A stretch of DNA of 64,000 nt from assembly GCA_015067615.1 (NCBI GenBank), contig SVMD01000003.1:62001-126000 (forward strand), written 5' to 3'. This DNA is from Oscillospiraceae bacterium (GTDB lineage: Bacteria > Bacillota > Clostridia > Oscillospirales > Oscillospiraceae). The position numbers and the translations under genes were made by a program. Below the pieces are notes generated by a model that was not told where the DNA came from, did not search any database, and saw only the letters and a list, made by a program, of their open reading frames with translations. Each line of letters begins with the position of its first letter. The stretch's first letter is position 1. Positions 27,101 through 34,707 of this stretch are shown piece after piece.

Positions 27101-28161
27101 CCATCCTCGTCCAGAATGAAGGGCAGGCCCACGTTGGTGTAGCGGGTCTTTCCGTTAACTGCGCTTCCATCAAACAGGCGGCTTGCATAGGGTGCCTGGA
27201 ACTCGGGAACACCATTCACCAGCTTGCCGGTAGTCATGCCACTGTGGATGTAGGGACCCTGTTCCGCACGGTCATTTCCGCCCCACTTGACCCAGTGCGC
27301 ATAGGTGCTGCTGGTTACATCAGTTGTTTCAGCGCTACGGGTATGGAGGGTAACACCGTTGAAGGTATTGGAAGTACTGGTAGTGGTGCCATTCCAGATC
27401 TGCCTACCGTTGGCATTCAGAGTATAGGTATAGTTGCGATTGTAGACGGTTCTGGTTACAGTAACAGGGTAATACTCACCATTATCCAGATAGTAGTAGT
27501 TGGTCTGGGCATTGGCCACATTACTGTTGGCCAGGGCGCTGTATCTGACGTTGTTTGCCTGGCTGTATCTCACTTCGCCGGTAATTACGGATCCGGTTCT
27601 GGACACCTCGCGGTTATTCCGACCGGTGGTGGAACCGCCTTCGCCGAAGTACAGACCCTTCCAGCTCCAGCCGCTGGAGCTGGTGGACAGGCCGTTATCC
27701 ACGGCATACTGGACTTCCAGATCAGCCATGGACTGGTTAATTGTATTAATATCGTAGTCAATAAAGGTAGAGGGATAGTAGACAACATTGTTGCCCTCCA
27801 GCTCTGCCTGGGCCACGGGGTCATTCTCGTCCGCCGCAAAGACGGAAGCGCGCATCATGACCTTGGGGGAAACGGTGTCCTGATTCTCCACCAGGGCCAG
27901 TTCCATGCCGGGGTCCTCGGAATTGCCCACGGAGGGAGCTTCGGTCTCCACCGGGGGTTCGGTCTCAGGCTGGGTCTGTTCCGGTTCCTCAAACCGGTTC
28001 CACAGATAGTCCCAGAGGCCGGTCAGCAGCTTGCCCAGGCTGATGCTGGTGGTGCGGACACCGCTGTCGGTCCAGCTGGCTGCCCGGGCGTTGAGGGCCA
28101 GAGGGCAGATCATGCAGATGACCAGCACGATGGCCAGCAGTCTTCTGAAATGATTCTTCAT
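24199..28161 (-). CDS. Secreted fibro-slime domain surface protein
   Basis: A 1320-residue protein with a signal peptide (residues 1-27, ending ALNARA). Residues around 400-590 form a fibro-slime domain: a FTMTENGRI segment, then [22 protein letters not shown] near residue 480 and a [15 protein letters not shown] block. A Cna-B/SpaA-like beta-sandwich (about 600-690), an Ig-like cadherin-type region, a lectin-like segment and a low-complexity tail of six-residue Glu-Pro-Glu-Val-Thr-Glu repeats (from about residue 1254) follow. There is no LPXTG motif or C-terminal helix, so how it stays on the cell is unclear. The start at 28161 is preceded by GGAGG at eight bases. It sits between the PqqD-like gene and the candidate precursor, an unusual place for an adhesin. 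Fibro-slime domains are PA14-related and are thought to bind carbohydrate. Confidence 0.9.
   Translation of the reverse strand: [1320 protein letters not shown]
24229..24399 (-). repeat. 18-bp tandem repeats coding the Glu-Pro-Glu-Val-Thr-Glu tail
   Basis: About six close copies of an 18-base unit (24288-24395) and degenerate copies on the 3' side encode the acidic tail of the fibro-slime protein. Copies differ at one or two third positions, which suggests growth by slippage or recombination. Confidence 0.85.
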
Positions 28162-28237
28162 TTTCTTTACCTCCAATTTCCATAAGTATTTGCATATATA
28201 TCAATCAGTTTCTGTCAGGAATCCGCTGATGATACGG

Positions 28238-28504
28238 TTACGGGATCAGTACCTCCGCCTGCTTCAGCTGCAGGAGGAACTCCCCCACATCCTTCGCCGC
28301 GGTCTCCGAATCCACATCATAGGTATTCAGTACGGCAGCGATCAGTTCCGCTTCCGTACAATCCTGCTGCAATTTCTGCCACAGCAGCAGGCCGCTGCCG
28401 TTCAGGGACATGATGCCATGGAACGTGTTTATCCGCTCCCCCACCGGCAGCAGGATATGCTCCCCGGCTATTTCCCGCAGGATCATATGGTCATTTACTT
28501 TCAT
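28238..28504 (-). CDS. PqqD-like peptide-recognition protein
   Basis: An 88-residue PqqD-family protein (a winged-helix-like RRE fold). The pattern is clear: MILREIAGEHILLPVGE at the N terminus, a MSLNGSGLLLWQKLQQ helix, then a helical AELIAAVLNTYDVD stretch and a final VGEFLLQLKQAEVLIP helix. These proteins bind the leader of a ribosomal peptide and present it to a radical SAM enzyme. It has a good ribosome-binding site (AGAGGAG) and lies 37 bases after the zinc-ribbon gene. Its separation from the radical SAM gene by a 4-kb adhesin gene is unusual. Confidence 0.93.
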   Translation of the reverse strand: MKVNDHMILREIAGEHILLPVGERINTFHGIMSLNGSGLLLWQKLQQDCTEAELIAAVLNTYDVDSETAAKDVGEFLLQLKQAEVLIP

Positions 28505-28541
28505 AGTGTATCTCCTCTTCCTCAGAAGGGCTTACGCCGTA

Positions 28542-29621
28542 TCAGTTCCGGCGGGCAGTTCGTCCGGCACAGACCGGGCAGCCGCATTTCTGGGCCCCCG
28601 TGCGGGAATAGATCACCGCCCGCCACTCGTGACCGTCGGTACAGCGCCACCAGACCCGCTTTGTGCTGCCCGGCAGGACCATACTGGGCTCCAGCTGGTC
28701 ATTCAGGGTGGGATGCCATTGGGCCGCCACCAGGGGTTCCACGGTTTTCAGATCATTGAATCCGGGCAAAACCTTTCGGTTGGCACAGTAAGGGCAGCCG
28801 GCACGCTGGAAGGTTCGCACAGACACACTGCTCTGCCAGCTGTGTCCCCGCTCGCAGAGCCACCAGACCTTTTTATTGCTGTATATGGAAACCTGATCCG
28901 GCCTCAGAGAGCCGTTCTTTTCGGTGTCCCATTGCCGGGCCAGAGCCGGCTCATGGGTTTGCAGATCGTTTTCTCCGGCTACCACGGACTTTCCCATGCA
29001 GGCCGGACATCCGCGCCCGGCAGCCCTGGATTGAATCTCCGCCTGCCACTCATGTCCCCGGCTGCACTGCCACCAGACCTTCCGCCGGGAGCCACTGCTC
29101 ACCTGCTCCGGTGTCAGCAGACCGTTTTTTTCGGGATGCCATTGCTTTGCCAGTTCCGGAGCCATGGTAGTCAGATCGTTCACTCCCGGAATCACAACCC
29201 GGTTACTGCAAATCGGGCAGCCGGCACCTTCCACTCTGGATTTAACCGTCGCTCTCCATTCATGGCCCTGAGCGCAGCGCCACCAGACCCGTCTGTGACT
29301 TCCGGGCAGCACCTGATCCGGTGTCAGTTCGCCGTTTTTGCCGGGATGCCACTGTTCAGCCAGCTCCGGATACACCGTGCTCAGCACGATCTCCTGCGAC
29401 AGCCTTTTTCCGGCGCAGAACGGGCACCCGGCTTCCTTGCCGATCCGGGCATAGGGCGGACTCTGCCATTCATGGCCCTGGGCACAGCGCCACCAGACCA
29501 TTTTCTGGCTTCCAAAGGTAATATCCTCCGGAGACAATTCCCCATTTTTCGCCGAATTCCACTGGATCAGCAGGTCCTGTCTTCCGCTGCGGATGCAATA
29601 TTTCGCTACACTTTCCCGCAT
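28542..29621 (-). CDS. Protein of five zinc-ribbon (treble-clef) repeats
   Basis: The 359-residue protein is almost entirely five repeats of about 68 residues. Each has a Leu...Gln-Trp-(His/Asp/Asn) stretch, a KKVWWxC-xxGHEWQ block with one Cys and His, and a CPxC pair, i.e. a probable zinc-binding treble clef as in the DUF4379 group. These proteins are common in Firmicutes and their role is unknown; some sit next to nucleases, which suggests nucleic acid binding. The start at 29621 follows AGGAG; an ATG at 29651 with a GGGGG site is possible too. It is the first gene after the divergent LysR regulator and appears cotranscribed with the PqqD-like gene. Confidence 0.85.
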   Translation of the reverse strand: MRESVAKYCIRSGRQDLLIQWNSAKNGELSPEDITFGSQKMVWWRCAQGHEWQSPPYARIGKEAGCPFCAGKRLSQEIVLSTVYPELAEQWHPGKNGELTPDQVLPGSHRRVWWRCAQGHEWRATVKSRVEGAGCPICSNRVVIPGVNDLTTMAPELAKQWHPEKNGLLTPEQVSSGSRRKVWWQCSRGHEWQAEIQSRAAGRGCPACMGKSVVAGENDLQTHEPALARQWDTEKNGSLRPDQVSIYSNKKVWWLCERGHSWQSSVSVRTFQRAGCPYCANRKVLPGFNDLKTVEPLVAAQWHPTLNDQLEPSMVLPGSTKRVWWRCTDGHEWRAVIYSRTGAQKCGCPVCAGRTARRN

Positions 29622-29756
29622 GGCACTCGCTCCTGTTCGCCCAATGGGCATAATGCCCCCTTTGTTTCCTTTTTACCCTTCGAGTATAGCCTTCCCTCCC
29701 CGGAAAAGGAAATAGGATTATACAATGTTTCTCCGTATAGCTCGATGAATCGTTCT

Positions 29757-29775
29757 ATTGCGATTTACTATCAAT
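29757..29775. promoter_or_regulatory. LysR-type operator ATTG-N11-CAAT
   Basis: A perfect inverted ATTG...CAAT with an 11-base spacer, the classic T-N11-A layout, lies 35 bases from the operon -10 and 28 bases from the lysR -35. Confidence 0.6.
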
Positions 29776-29802
29776 AATGTCTTTCAAAATACCCTTTAAA
29801 CC

Positions 29803-29832
29803 TTGACGAATCGATTCCGATTCCTATATAAT
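29803..29832 (+). promoter_or_regulatory. Promoter of the lysR-type gene
   Basis: TTGACG (29803-29808), 18-base spacer, TATAAT (29827-29832). The spacer carries AATCGATT, so self-repression is plausible. Confidence 0.8.
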
Positions 29833-29922
29833 ACATCCCAGAAAGCATTTCAGTTTCATTTCAGCTATCTTCAGTGTGCCAGGCACACACGCATGGTTTG
29901 GACCGAAAGGCAGGCGGTTTTC

Positions 29923-30816
29923 ATGAATGTCAATACTCAACAGATGCGCTATTTCATGGAATTGGCGAAGTGTCTGAACTTTACCCGGGCAGCGGCGAAT
30001 CTCTATGTGGCGCAGCCTACACTGAGCCAGCAGATCGCGGAACTGGAAGCGCAGCTGGGGGTCTCCCTTTTTGTCCGCAATTCCCGCTCGGTAAGCCTGA
30101 CTCCTGCAGGAAAGATCCTGTATGATGCCTACCCTGACATCGTGGCAAAGGTCCAGCAGGTGCAGCAGCACATGCTGGTCACTGCCGCCGGTTTCAGTGG
30201 TTCGCTGACCATCGGCTTTTTGAATACCTTTATGGATTTCATTCCGATGATCATGCGGGATTTTAAAAATGCTTTTCCCGATATTTCCGTCAAGCCTGTC
30301 CGTGCTTCCCTGAATGAACTGCATAACAGTCTGAAAAATCATACCATTGATGTGGCGTTTTCCCTGATTCAGGACTTTGCCATGGAGGAAATCCCTTCCT
30401 TCCGGTCCAGAGAGATTCTGAACAATGCCATGTGCTTTGTTCTGCCCGCAGAATATCCGGTATCTTCGGACTTTTCCTTCACCGAAACGCTCCCATTGAT
30501 CACCTTCAGTGACACTGCCGATTCTGTCTACTATCCTTATGTCAGGGCCCGTCTGAAGAAACTGGGCATCCAGGTTCCGGAGGTTATTTTTACGGATTCC
30601 ATAGAAAACATCCGGGCATATCTGGAATCCGGTGCCGGATTTTCTGTGCTCGGGGCAAAGGATACCTTCATTTTTTCTCCGTCCACACAGTTTATCCCCA
30701 TCACAAACGAGTATCTGGAATTCGGCGCGCTGTGGGACCCCTGTTCCTCCAACCCGGCCCTTCCCCTGTTTTTGGATACCCTGGATCAGTTTCTGGAAAA
30801 CAATCCGAAATCCTGA
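29923..30816 (+). CDS. LysR-family transcriptional regulator
   Basis: A 297-residue protein with a LysR winged helix-turn-helix at the N terminus (MRYFMELAKCLNFTRAA, then VAQPTLSQQIAELEAQLG) and a two-lobe ligand-binding domain (from about residue 88, beginning GSLTIGFLNT). The ligand is unknown. The start at 29923 matches the family; longer frames reach back into the promoter. It is divergent from the zinc-ribbon/RiPP-type operon and the operator sits between them, so it is the probable regulator of that operon. Confidence 0.94.
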   Translation: MNVNTQQMRYFMELAKCLNFTRAAANLYVAQPTLSQQIAELEAQLGVSLFVRNSRSVSLTPAGKILYDAYPDIVAKVQQVQQHMLVTAAGFSGSLTIGFLNTFMDFIPMIMRDFKNAFPDISVKPVRASLNELHNSLKNHTIDVAFSLIQDFAMEEIPSFRSREILNNAMCFVLPAEYPVSSDFSFTETLPLITFSDTADSVYYPYVRARLKKLGIQVPEVIFTDSIENIRAYLESGAGFSVLGAKDTFIFSPSTQFIPITNEYLEFGALWDPCSSNPALPLFLDTLDQFLENNPKS

Positions 30817-30842
30817 TATTTACATAACCTAATTCATAAATA

Positions 30843-30895
30843 AAGCCTCCATTTCCGGATCTGCAAACTCAGCTGCAGTTTCGGTAATGGAGGCT
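30843..30895 (+). terminator. Terminator of lysR
   Basis: An 11-bp stem (30843-30853 with 30885-30895) with an inner palindrome, followed by GTTTATA. Confidence 0.75.
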
Positions 30896-30960
30896 TGTTT
30901 ATACAGACACTTTAGTTTTCCCAACGGGCACACCTTTCCGTTTTTCCAATAGAAACAAGA

Positions 30961-30993
30961 AATCGGGCACTGCCTTACTGGCAGTGCCCGATT
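30961..30993 (-). terminator. Terminator of the pectin operon
   Basis: A perfect 14-bp stem (30980-30993 with 30961-30974) and 5-base loop, followed on the minus strand by TTCTTGTTTCT. It lies 80 bases after the MATE stop and ends the 20-gene run. Confidence 0.85.
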
Positions 30994-31072
30994 CCGTCAT
31001 AAACATACGAGGTAATTCAAAACAGGGATGCTGAACCCTGATTTTGCAAATAGATAGTCAAATGCGCTCCTG

Positions 31073-32473
31073 TTAATTGCCGCTTTCCTCTTCCCGGATC
31101 TTTTTGCGGATCCGCAGCACCACGGGAACGGCGATCACTGCCGCTGTCAGACCGGTGCAGACATTGCTGATCATCATGGTCATACCAACGGCTTCCGCGC
31201 CCAGGGCCGTGAAATGCTGGAACACCCACAGCACCGGTACCCGGTACACAAAGACCCGGGCCACATTCAGAAGCAGGGTCAGCTTGGTGTAGCCATAGCC
31301 CAGCAGCAGGGCCAATGTGGCGGAATTGATGCCCAGGGTGATATAGCCCAGCATCTCCCACCGGTGGATATCCACGATCATGTCCCGGAACCCGGCATCA
31401 AAATTGCTCTCCGACTGGGCAAAGACCCCTGCCAGCCAGGGAAGCACCGAGGATACCAGCCCCAGGCCAATGATGCCGATGGCCACATCGATGCCCAGCA
31501 GCCAGAAATACAGCTGCAGCGTACGCCGGTAATGGCCCGCGCCCCTGTTCTGGCTGATCAGCGGTGCGGCACCGTCGGTAAAGCCCATATGCCAGGAGGT
31601 GGTCAGGCCGCCAATGTTGTTTGAGATACCCAGAGCACCCACAGTCAGCGCGCCGTACATACCGGACATGGAGTTCACCACCACCTTTCCGGCGGCGAAG
31701 AGCATCTTTTCCGCCGATACCGGATAGGCAAGGTTCAGCAGCGGCAGCACGGTGTCCCGCTTCATGCGGACGTTCTTCACAGAGAACCGGAAAGCGCCCT
31801 CGTCCCGGGGCATAGTCACCAGGGCGTAGATCAGAATCAGCAGCTGGCTGATCAGGGTAGCCGTGGCAATCAGGATCAGTCCGCCCTTCAGCACAAACAC
31901 AAACAGCGCCGACAGGCCCAGTTTCACCACAATGATCACCAGATTCAGCTTCAGGATCTTCTTTGCGTGACCCCGGCTGCGCTCAATGGCGATGTAGACA
32001 GTGTTGAAGAAGCTGACCACAAGCGTCAGGATCTCCATCCGGAAGTATCCGGCACCGCTGCTGATCAGATCCTCCGGCGTATTGAGCAAACGCAGGAAGG
32101 GCTCCGCGAAGGGAATCAGCACCGCCACCACCAGCAGGCTCACCAGCACCGCCATGGCGTATACCGTGGCTACCCGCTGACGGACCTGGGTGTCGTCTCC
32201 CCTGCCGTAGGCTTCGGAGATCTTGATGCTGCCGCCGATGGCAAGACCGGAGCCAATGGCGGTGATCATCAGGGTGATCTGGCTCAGGCAGGATACCGCG
32301 GAAACCGCTTCGGCACCGATGTAGGAGGCCAGCAGCGCGTCAAAAATCTTGAATATGCTCTGAAGGGCCTGGTAAAGGGCCAGGGGCAGGCAGGCTGACA
32401 TCAGTACCTTCGCCGGGTGGGCACTCAGGGCGTAGTGCCGGTATTGTTCATCTGCTTTGGAAAAACCAGCCAT
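31073..32473 (-). CDS. MATE-family transporter at the end of the pectin operon
   Basis: A 466-residue protein with twelve predicted membrane helices and MATE repeat features (GAEAVSAVSCLSQIT and GALTVGALGISNN in the equivalent places of the two halves). Its ATG shares one base with the stop of the SGNH esterase gene (TAATG), so it belongs to the same transcript. MATE proteins export drugs or metabolites; here export of an aromatic or toxic by-product of plant cell wall is possible, but unproven. Confidence 0.9.
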   Translation of the reverse strand: MAGFSKADEQYRHYALSAHPAKVLMSACLPLALYQALQSIFKIFDALLASYIGAEAVSAVSCLSQITLMITAIGSGLAIGGSIKISEAYGRGDDTQVRQRVATVYAMAVLVSLLVVAVLIPFAEPFLRLLNTPEDLISSGAGYFRMEILTLVVSFFNTVYIAIERSRGHAKKILKLNLVIIVVKLGLSALFVFVLKGGLILIATATLISQLLILIYALVTMPRDEGAFRFSVKNVRMKRDTVLPLLNLAYPVSAEKMLFAAGKVVVNSMSGMYGALTVGALGISNNIGGLTTSWHMGFTDGAAPLISQNRGAGHYRRTLQLYFWLLGIDVAIGIIGLGLVSSVLPWLAGVFAQSESNFDAGFRDMIVDIHRWEMLGYITLGINSATLALLLGYGYTKLTLLLNVARVFVYRVPVLWVFQHFTALGAEAVGMTMMISNVCTGLTAAVIAVPVVLRIRKKIREEESGN

Positions 32474-33153
32474 TAAAAAACCTCATCATTGATAAATTGC
32501 TCTGTTCGCTTCGGATCGTAAAGCGCGCTGGAATAGGGCGGACCGAAGCTTTCCAGCTCCCGGCACAGGAAGCGGACCATGGCAACGGCACCGTCGTATT
32601 TCAGGTGGGTATTGTCCACCGGCCACACGAACAGGGGCCTGGAGGGCTCGTCTCCCAGTTCTTCCAGGAACCGCTCCGTCAGCGCCGTCAGATCCGCCAC
32701 AGGCACATTTTCGGCTTTTCCCAGCTGCCGCATGGCCTCCGGGTAATCCCCGTGGCTCCCCGGCAGGAAATTCCCCTCCGGGTCAAACAGCCGCCGGGCA
32801 ATGGGGGTGATCAGAACGGGGTGCGCCCCCTTCTCCCGGGCTGACCGAATAAAGAAGCGCAGATTTTCCTGGTAGCTGCCGAAAGGCTCCGTATACCGGG
32901 CCGGGTCGGCCTTTTCGTCGTTGTGGCCGAACTGGATGAACAGGAAATCTCCCGGCCCCAGCTGCCGCTGTACCGGCGCAAAGAGCCCCTCATCCAAAAA
33001 GGACTTGGTGCTGCGGCCGTTTTTGGCGTGAGGGCATACGCTGATGCCCTCCGCCAGAAAGATCGGTAAAACCTGGGACATGCCCGTCTGGGGATAGGTA
33101 TCGATTCTGTTAAACTGGACCGTACTGTCCCCGATGTAAAAAATACGATTCAT
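32473..33153 (-). CDS. SGNH/GDSL rhamnogalacturonan-acetylesterase-like hydrolase
   Basis: The 226-residue protein has the four SGNH blocks: GDSTV with the nucleophile Ser9, KNGRSTKSF with the oxyanion Gly, FGHND with the oxyanion Asn, and VDNTHL with Asp and His of the triad. The arrangement matches rhamnogalacturonan acetylesterase (RhgT/YesT) of B. subtilis. It removes acetyl groups from pectin fragments. There is no signal peptide, so it works on imported oligosaccharides. It starts three bases after uxaA. Confidence 0.93.
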   Translation of the reverse strand: MNRIFYIGDSTVQFNRIDTYPQTGMSQVLPIFLAEGISVCPHAKNGRSTKSFLDEGLFAPVQRQLGPGDFLFIQFGHNDEKADPARYTEPFGSYQENLRFFIRSAREKGAHPVLITPIARRLFDPEGNFLPGSHGDYPEAMRQLGKAENVPVADLTALTERFLEELGDEPSRPLFVWPVDNTHLKYDGAVAMVRFLCRELESFGPPYSSALYDPKRTEQFINDEVF

Positions 33154-33156
33154 GGA

Positions 33157-34629
33157 TTACAGCACCACGCCGTCCTTAAAGATGGAGATTTCCCGGTAGC
33201 CCTTCTGCTCGGTCTTGGTCTGCTTACCGGAGGCAACCTCCAGAACCAGTGCCAGCAGGTCGGCGCCTGCCTCGTCCAGGGTACGCTGACCGTCAGCCAC
33301 CACGCCGGCATTGAAATCGATCCAGCCGGACTTTTTGGTGGCCAGGGGGGTGTTGGTGGCGATCTTCATGGTGGGGGCGGGAGCGCCGAAGGGAGTGCCC
33401 CGGCCGGTGGTGAAGAGCACCATGTGGGCACCGGCGGCTGTCAGGGCGGTGGAGGACACCAGGTCATTACCGGGGCCGTAGAGCATGTTCAGACCCTTGG
33501 TGGTGACAGCATCGCCGTAGCCGATGACGTCCATGATGGGGGCGGAGCCGCCCTTCTGGACACAGCCGCAGGACTTGTCCTCCAGGGTGGTAATGCCGCC
33601 GGCTTTGTTGCCGGGGCTGGGGTTCTCGTAGACCACCTCGTTGTGGCGGATAAAGTAGTTCTTGAAGCCGTTGATCATGTTCACGGCCTTGCGGAACACT
33701 TCCTCGCTGACACACCGATCCATCAGGAAGCCCTCGGCGCCGAACATTTCGGGCACCTCCGTCAGAACGGTGGAGCCGCCCATGGCCACCAGCAGATCGC
33801 TGAATCGGCCCACGGTGGGGTTGGCAGTGATGCCGGACAGACCGTCGGAGCCGCCGCACTTCATGCCGATGACCAGCTCGGAGGCGGGGATCTCCTCCCG
33901 CTGGAAGGAGCCTGCAAACTGGGCCAGCTCCTCCAGAATGGCTCTGGCGGCTTCGTACTCATCATCCACGGCCTGGCAGGTCAGGAATTTGACCCGGTTG
34001 GGGTCATACTCGCCCAGTTCCGCCACAAACTGCTCATGGGTCAGGTTCTCACAGCCGAGGCTTAGCACCAGCACGGCACCGGCGTTGGGGTGCCGGGTCA
34101 GGGCAGCCAGAAGCTTCCGGGTCTGGGCATGGTCCTCGCCGGTCTGGGAGCAGCCGAAGGGATGGGTAAAGGTGTACAGGCCCTCGATGGAGCCGGTGAC
34201 CAGGTCCTGGTTCTCCCGGACCAGTGCCTTGGCAACGTCATTGACGCAGCCCACTGTGGGGATGATCCAGATTTCGTTGCGGATGCCCACCTTGCCGTCA
34301 TGGCGGCGGAAGCCCCGGAAGGTGGGGCAGGGCAGCGGGGCGGGATGGCTGATCTTGGGATTGTAGGTATATTCGATCTCACCGGAGAGATTGGTTTTCA
34401 TGTTATGGGTGTGGACCCATTCACCGGGCTCCACCGCAGCCACGGCGTGGCCGATGGAGAAGCCGTACTTCACCACCTGGTCATTTTCGGCCAGGGCCTT
34501 CAGCGCCATCTTATGGCCCTGGGGGATATCCGCCTTGGCGGTGATGCCCATGAATTCGGTACCGGCAGCGATGGGGTGCAGAGCCACGGCCACGTTATCG
34601 CTGGGATGGATATGGATAAAATCAGGCAT
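33157..34629 (-). CDS. uxaA: Altronate dehydratase
   Basis: A 490-residue enzyme of normal length with an N-terminal SAF domain (about residues 10-85, with GHKMALKAL) and the C-terminal dehydratase domain (GRRHDGKVGIRNEIWIIPTVGCVN-type block, a GMKCGGSDGLSGITANP block and a SCGCVQKGG block holding likely Fe2+ ligand cysteines). It turns D-altronate into 2-keto-3-deoxygluconate, the second step after tagaturonate reductase. It lies just after uxaB, separated by a hairpin. Confidence 0.96.
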   Translation of the reverse strand: MPDFIHIHPSDNVAVALHPIAAGTEFMGITAKADIPQGHKMALKALAENDQVVKYGFSIGHAVAAVEPGEWVHTHNMKTNLSGEIEYTYNPKISHPAPLPCPTFRGFRRHDGKVGIRNEIWIIPTVGCVNDVAKALVRENQDLVTGSIEGLYTFTHPFGCSQTGEDHAQTRKLLAALTRHPNAGAVLVLSLGCENLTHEQFVAELGEYDPNRVKFLTCQAVDDEYEAARAILEELAQFAGSFQREEIPASELVIGMKCGGSDGLSGITANPTVGRFSDLLVAMGGSTVLTEVPEMFGAEGFLMDRCVSEEVFRKAVNMINGFKNYFIRHNEVVYENPSPGNKAGGITTLEDKSCGCVQKGGSAPIMDVIGYGDAVTTKGLNMLYGPGNDLVSSTALTAAGAHMVLFTTGRGTPFGAPAPTMKIATNTPLATKKSGWIDFNAGVVADGQRTLDEAGADLLALVLEVASGKQTKTEQKGYREISIFKDGVVL

Positions 34630-34666
34630 GGGAATACCCTCCTATTTCTTGAATTCAAAAACATAC

Positions 34667-34694
34667 GGGGCTGCTGCTGAAGTGCAGCAGCCCC
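34667..34694 (-). terminator. Hairpin between uxaB and uxaA
   Basis: An 11-bp GC-rich stem (34684-34694 with 34667-34677) is followed on the minus strand by GTATGTTTTTG. In the middle of an operon it could be a partial terminator that lowers uxaA and later genes. Confidence 0.65.
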
Positions 34695-34707
34695 GCGTCA
34701 AATCAGA

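Larger units (their letters stand above)
29622..29922. other. Divergent control region between the RiPP-type operon and lysR
   Basis: The 301 bases hold no gene. They contain a -10 box for the minus-strand operon (TATAAT complement at 29717-29722) with no good -35, which fits activator control, the lysR promoter (29803-29832), a LysR-type box (29757-29775) and several AATCG/CGATT boxes (29748-29752, 29761-29765, 29809-29816, 29818-29822), two of them between the lysR promoter elements. Confidence 0.65.

Noticed and set aside
23005-28504. Lasso peptide or lanthipeptide cluster
   Set aside because: No asparagine-synthetase-like cyclase, no B-protein peptidase pair and no LanM/LanB/LanC-like gene is present.
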